Assembly (NCBI GenBank): GCA_023253905.1
Contig: JALREG010000371.1
Span: forward strand, 1 to 9,278
DNA from: Burkholderiaceae bacterium
GTDB lineage: Bacteria; Pseudomonadota; Gammaproteobacteria; Burkholderiales; Burkholderiaceae
Direction: 5' to 3'
Length of the DNA: 9,278 bases
Shown: positions 8,381-9,278 of the stretch, in pieces
Layout: each line of letters opens with the position of its first letter
How positions within the stretch are numbered: the first letter of the stretch is position 1
Notes under the pieces: model-generated
The model's database searches: none
Told to the model about the DNA's origin: nothing
The model's input: the letters and a program-made list of their open reading frames with translations, nothing else
Made by a program: the position numbers and the translations under genes

Positions 8381-8956
8381 TTAGATCTTGCCGACCAGGT
8401 CAAGTGACGGCGCAAGCGTCTTCGCACCTTCCTGCCACTTGGCCGGGCAGACCTGTCCGGGGTTGTTGGCCACGAACTGGGCCGCCTTCAGCTTGCGCAG
8501 CGTTTCCTTCACATCGCGGGCGATTGCGTTGTCGTGCACTTCTGCCGTCTTGATCACGCCCTCGGGATTGATTACAAAGGTGCCGCGGAGCGCGAGCCCT
8601 TCTTCTTCAATGTGGACTCCAAAGGCGCGTGTGAGCCGGTGGGTGGGGTCGCCCACCAGCGGAAAGCGCGCCTTGCCGACCGCAGGGCTGGTCTCGTGCC
8701 ACACCTTGTGCGAGAACTGGGTGTCGGTGGTGACGATGTAGACCTCGGCGCCCGCCTTCTGAAATTCGGCGTAGTGATCGGCCGCATCTTCAATCTCGGT
8801 CGGGCAGTTGAAGGTGAAGGCTGCGGGCATGAAGATCAGGACCGACCACTTGCCGGTGAGCGATTTCTCGTTCAATTCAATGAACTCGCCCTTGCCGGAA
8901 CGATTGATGAAGGCGCTGGCTTTGAAGGGCTGAACGCGGGTGTTGATGAGGGACAT
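8381..8956 (-). CDS. ahpC: Alkyl hydroperoxide reductase subunit C (2-Cys peroxiredoxin)
   Basis: A cytoplasmic thiol peroxidase that reduces hydrogen peroxide, organic peroxides and probably peroxynitrite, then is re-reduced by AhpF. It has 191 residues, close to the 187 of Escherichia coli, and the termini MSLINT and [11 protein letters not shown] are nearly identical to that protein. The peroxidatic cysteine is C51 in the P44-x-x-x-T48-x-x-C51 active site, the supporting arginine is R124 in LRGTFVINP, and the resolving cysteine is C170 in the C-terminal VCPAKW, so this is a typical 2-Cys enzyme with a full catalytic set. The active-site segment reads PAAFTFNC, not the PADFTFVC of the enterobacterial enzyme; this looks like a subfamily difference, not a defect. 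An AAGGAA ribosome site (8968-8963) stands six bases before the ATG. It is the first gene of the ahpCF operon, and its upstream region carries a promoter with possible regulator sites. Confidence 0.97.
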   Translation of the reverse strand: MSLINTRVQPFKASAFINRSGKGEFIELNEKSLTGKWSVLIFMPAAFTFNCPTEIEDAADHYAEFQKAGAEVYIVTTDTQFSHKVWHETSPAVGKARFPLVGDPTHRLTRAFGVHIEEEGLALRGTFVINPEGVIKTAEVHDNAIARDVKETLRKLKAAQFVANNPGQVCPAKWQEGAKTLAPSLDLVGKI

Positions 8957-9032
8957 GATTTTTTCCTTGTGTATGAGGAGGAGAGGCCGCTTGTTTTGCG
9001 ATGTGTGCGTAGCGAATCACAACGCGGAACGA

Positions 9033-9061
9033 ATAATAGGCAGCGTATATCGATTACGGAA
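9033..9061 (-). promoter_or_regulatory. Candidate ahpC promoter
   Basis: Read on the minus strand, TATTAT at 9038-9033 is a near-perfect -10 box. Seventeen bases upstream, at 9061-9056, stands TTCCGT, a poor -35 that matches the consensus only in its first two bases. A good -10 with a weak -35 is what one expects of a promoter that needs an activator, as ahpC promoters under OxyR commonly do. The start of transcription would be near 9026, leaving a leader of about 70 bases. This is a pattern judgement only. Confidence 0.45.
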
Positions 9062-9067
9062 ATTGAT
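9049..9067. promoter_or_regulatory. Imperfect dyad over the ahpC -35 region
   Basis: ATCGAT (9049-9054) and ATTGAT (9062-9067) form an inverted repeat matching at five of six positions around a seven-base spacer. The dyad covers the weak -35 of the proposed ahpC promoter. Position and size suit a dimeric regulator. It does not match the four-part ATAG/CTAT pattern of enterobacterial OxyR sites well, so the protein that binds, if any, is left open. Confidence 0.3.
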
Positions 9068-9087
9068 AGTTTTAATGGAATTGATAG
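9061..9087. repeat. Short direct repeat AATTGATAG upstream of ahpC
   Basis: The nine bases AATTGATAG occur exactly at 9061-9069 and again at 9079-9087, both preceded by GGA or a close variant, with an 18-base step. Read on the minus strand, they lie just upstream of the proposed ahpC -35 as CTATCAATT twice. The CTAT/ATAG element is part of the OxyR consensus, but the spacing (18, not 22) is off. It is a candidate regulator-binding array in an otherwise non-coding gap. Confidence 0.45.
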
Positions 9088-9115
9088 CTGGGGCCTCATG
9101 CGATCGTGTCCCCGG

Positions 9116-9142
9116 TTGGTTTGCTCGGTAGCGGTGTATGCT
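9116..9142 (+). promoter_or_regulatory. Weak candidate promoter for the rightward gene
   Basis: TTGGTT at 9116-9121 and TATGCT at 9137-9142 resemble -35 and -10 boxes, but the 15-base spacer is short. It is the best-looking pair ahead of the start at 9181 and is offered only as a possibility. Confidence 0.2.
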
Positions 9143-9180
9143 CGATTCGACTTTCAATCGTCTGGTTTGAGGAGACCTTG

Positions 9181-9278
9181 GTGGCACGACTATCCGATCT
9201 GACCGAACATGACCGCACGCATCTGCTCAAGCTGTGCGAGCAGGCGCCGCGACTGGAGCCCAAGGCGTGGGCAGACGC
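9181..9278 (+). CDS. N-terminus of an unidentified protein, cut by the window end
   Basis: Only about 32 codons are visible, beginning MARLSDLTEHDRTHLLKL if the GTG at 9181 is the start. A strong ribosome site, GAGGAGA (9169-9175), stands five bases before this GTG, and the frame stays open to the window edge with the same G/C-ending codon preference as its neighbours, so a real gene is likely. An in-frame TTG at 9178 is too close to the ribosome site. The gene is transcribed away from ahpC and shares its 224-base upstream region. The opening (M-x-R-L-S-D-L followed by a leucine-rich helix) faintly recalls proteobacterial proteins annotated as glycine/sarcosine/betaine reductase selenoprotein B-like, but 32 residues are too few to name it. 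Confidence 0.6.
   Translation, partial: MARLSDLTEHDRTHLLKLCEQAPRLEPKAWAD

Noticed and set aside
9036..9080. Canonical OxyR site (four ATAG/CTAT boxes at 11-base steps)
   Set aside because: Only isolated ATAG elements match; the other boxes at the required spacing do not, so a confident OxyR call is not justified.
8534..9202. A plus-strand frame of 222 codons across ahpC and its upstream region
   Set aside because: Most of it is antisense to ahpC, and its end overlaps the better-supported start at 9181.

Overview
The window looks like an ordinary chromosomal stretch from a GC-rich proteobacterium, most plausibly a betaproteobacterium (Burkholderiales-like). That taxonomic guess is an inference from the strong third-position G/C bias, the GTG starts and the character of AhpC/AhpF; no marker gene confirms it. 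All sizeable open frames fall into seven genes. No RNA gene, CRISPR array, insertion sequence, phage gene or attachment site was seen, and no stretch over 300 bases lacks a gene.

Left block (1-6685, + strand) is a run of transport genes. It opens with the 3' part of a TRAP transporter large membrane subunit (DctM type; its N-terminus and the expected DctQ and DctP partners lie outside the window). A complete sodium:solute symporter follows. Then comes a three-gene ABC importer of the ferric-iron/spermidine-like class: a periplasmic binding protein with a twin-arginine-type signal peptide, a fused double-domain permease, and an ATPase with a C-terminal TOBE region. The ABC genes are tightly packed (4-base overlap, then a 20-base gap) and are surely one operon. 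They would work together to bring one solute from the periplasm into the cytoplasm. The name 'iron transporter' usually given to this family is not supported here, because the double tyrosine used by FbpA proteins to hold ferric iron is not visible.

Right block (6742-8956, - strand) is the peroxide-defence operon ahpC-ahpF. AhpC is a 2-Cys peroxiredoxin that reduces hydrogen peroxide and organic peroxides. AhpF is the flavoprotein that passes electrons from NADH to AhpC. All redox-active cysteines are present in both. The block converges on the ABC operon with only 56 bases between the stop codons and no convincing terminator.

The 224-base gap upstream of ahpC (8957-9180) is AT-richer than its surroundings. 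It holds a plausible ahpC promoter with a good -10 and a poor -35, a dyad and a direct repeat that could be a regulator site, and a divergent start of a further gene (9181 to the window edge) with a good ribosome binding site. I found no strong evidence of an undescribed system. The more useful observations are the uncertain ABC substrate, the repeat/dyad array in front of ahpC, and a hairpin whose loop is a stop codon.
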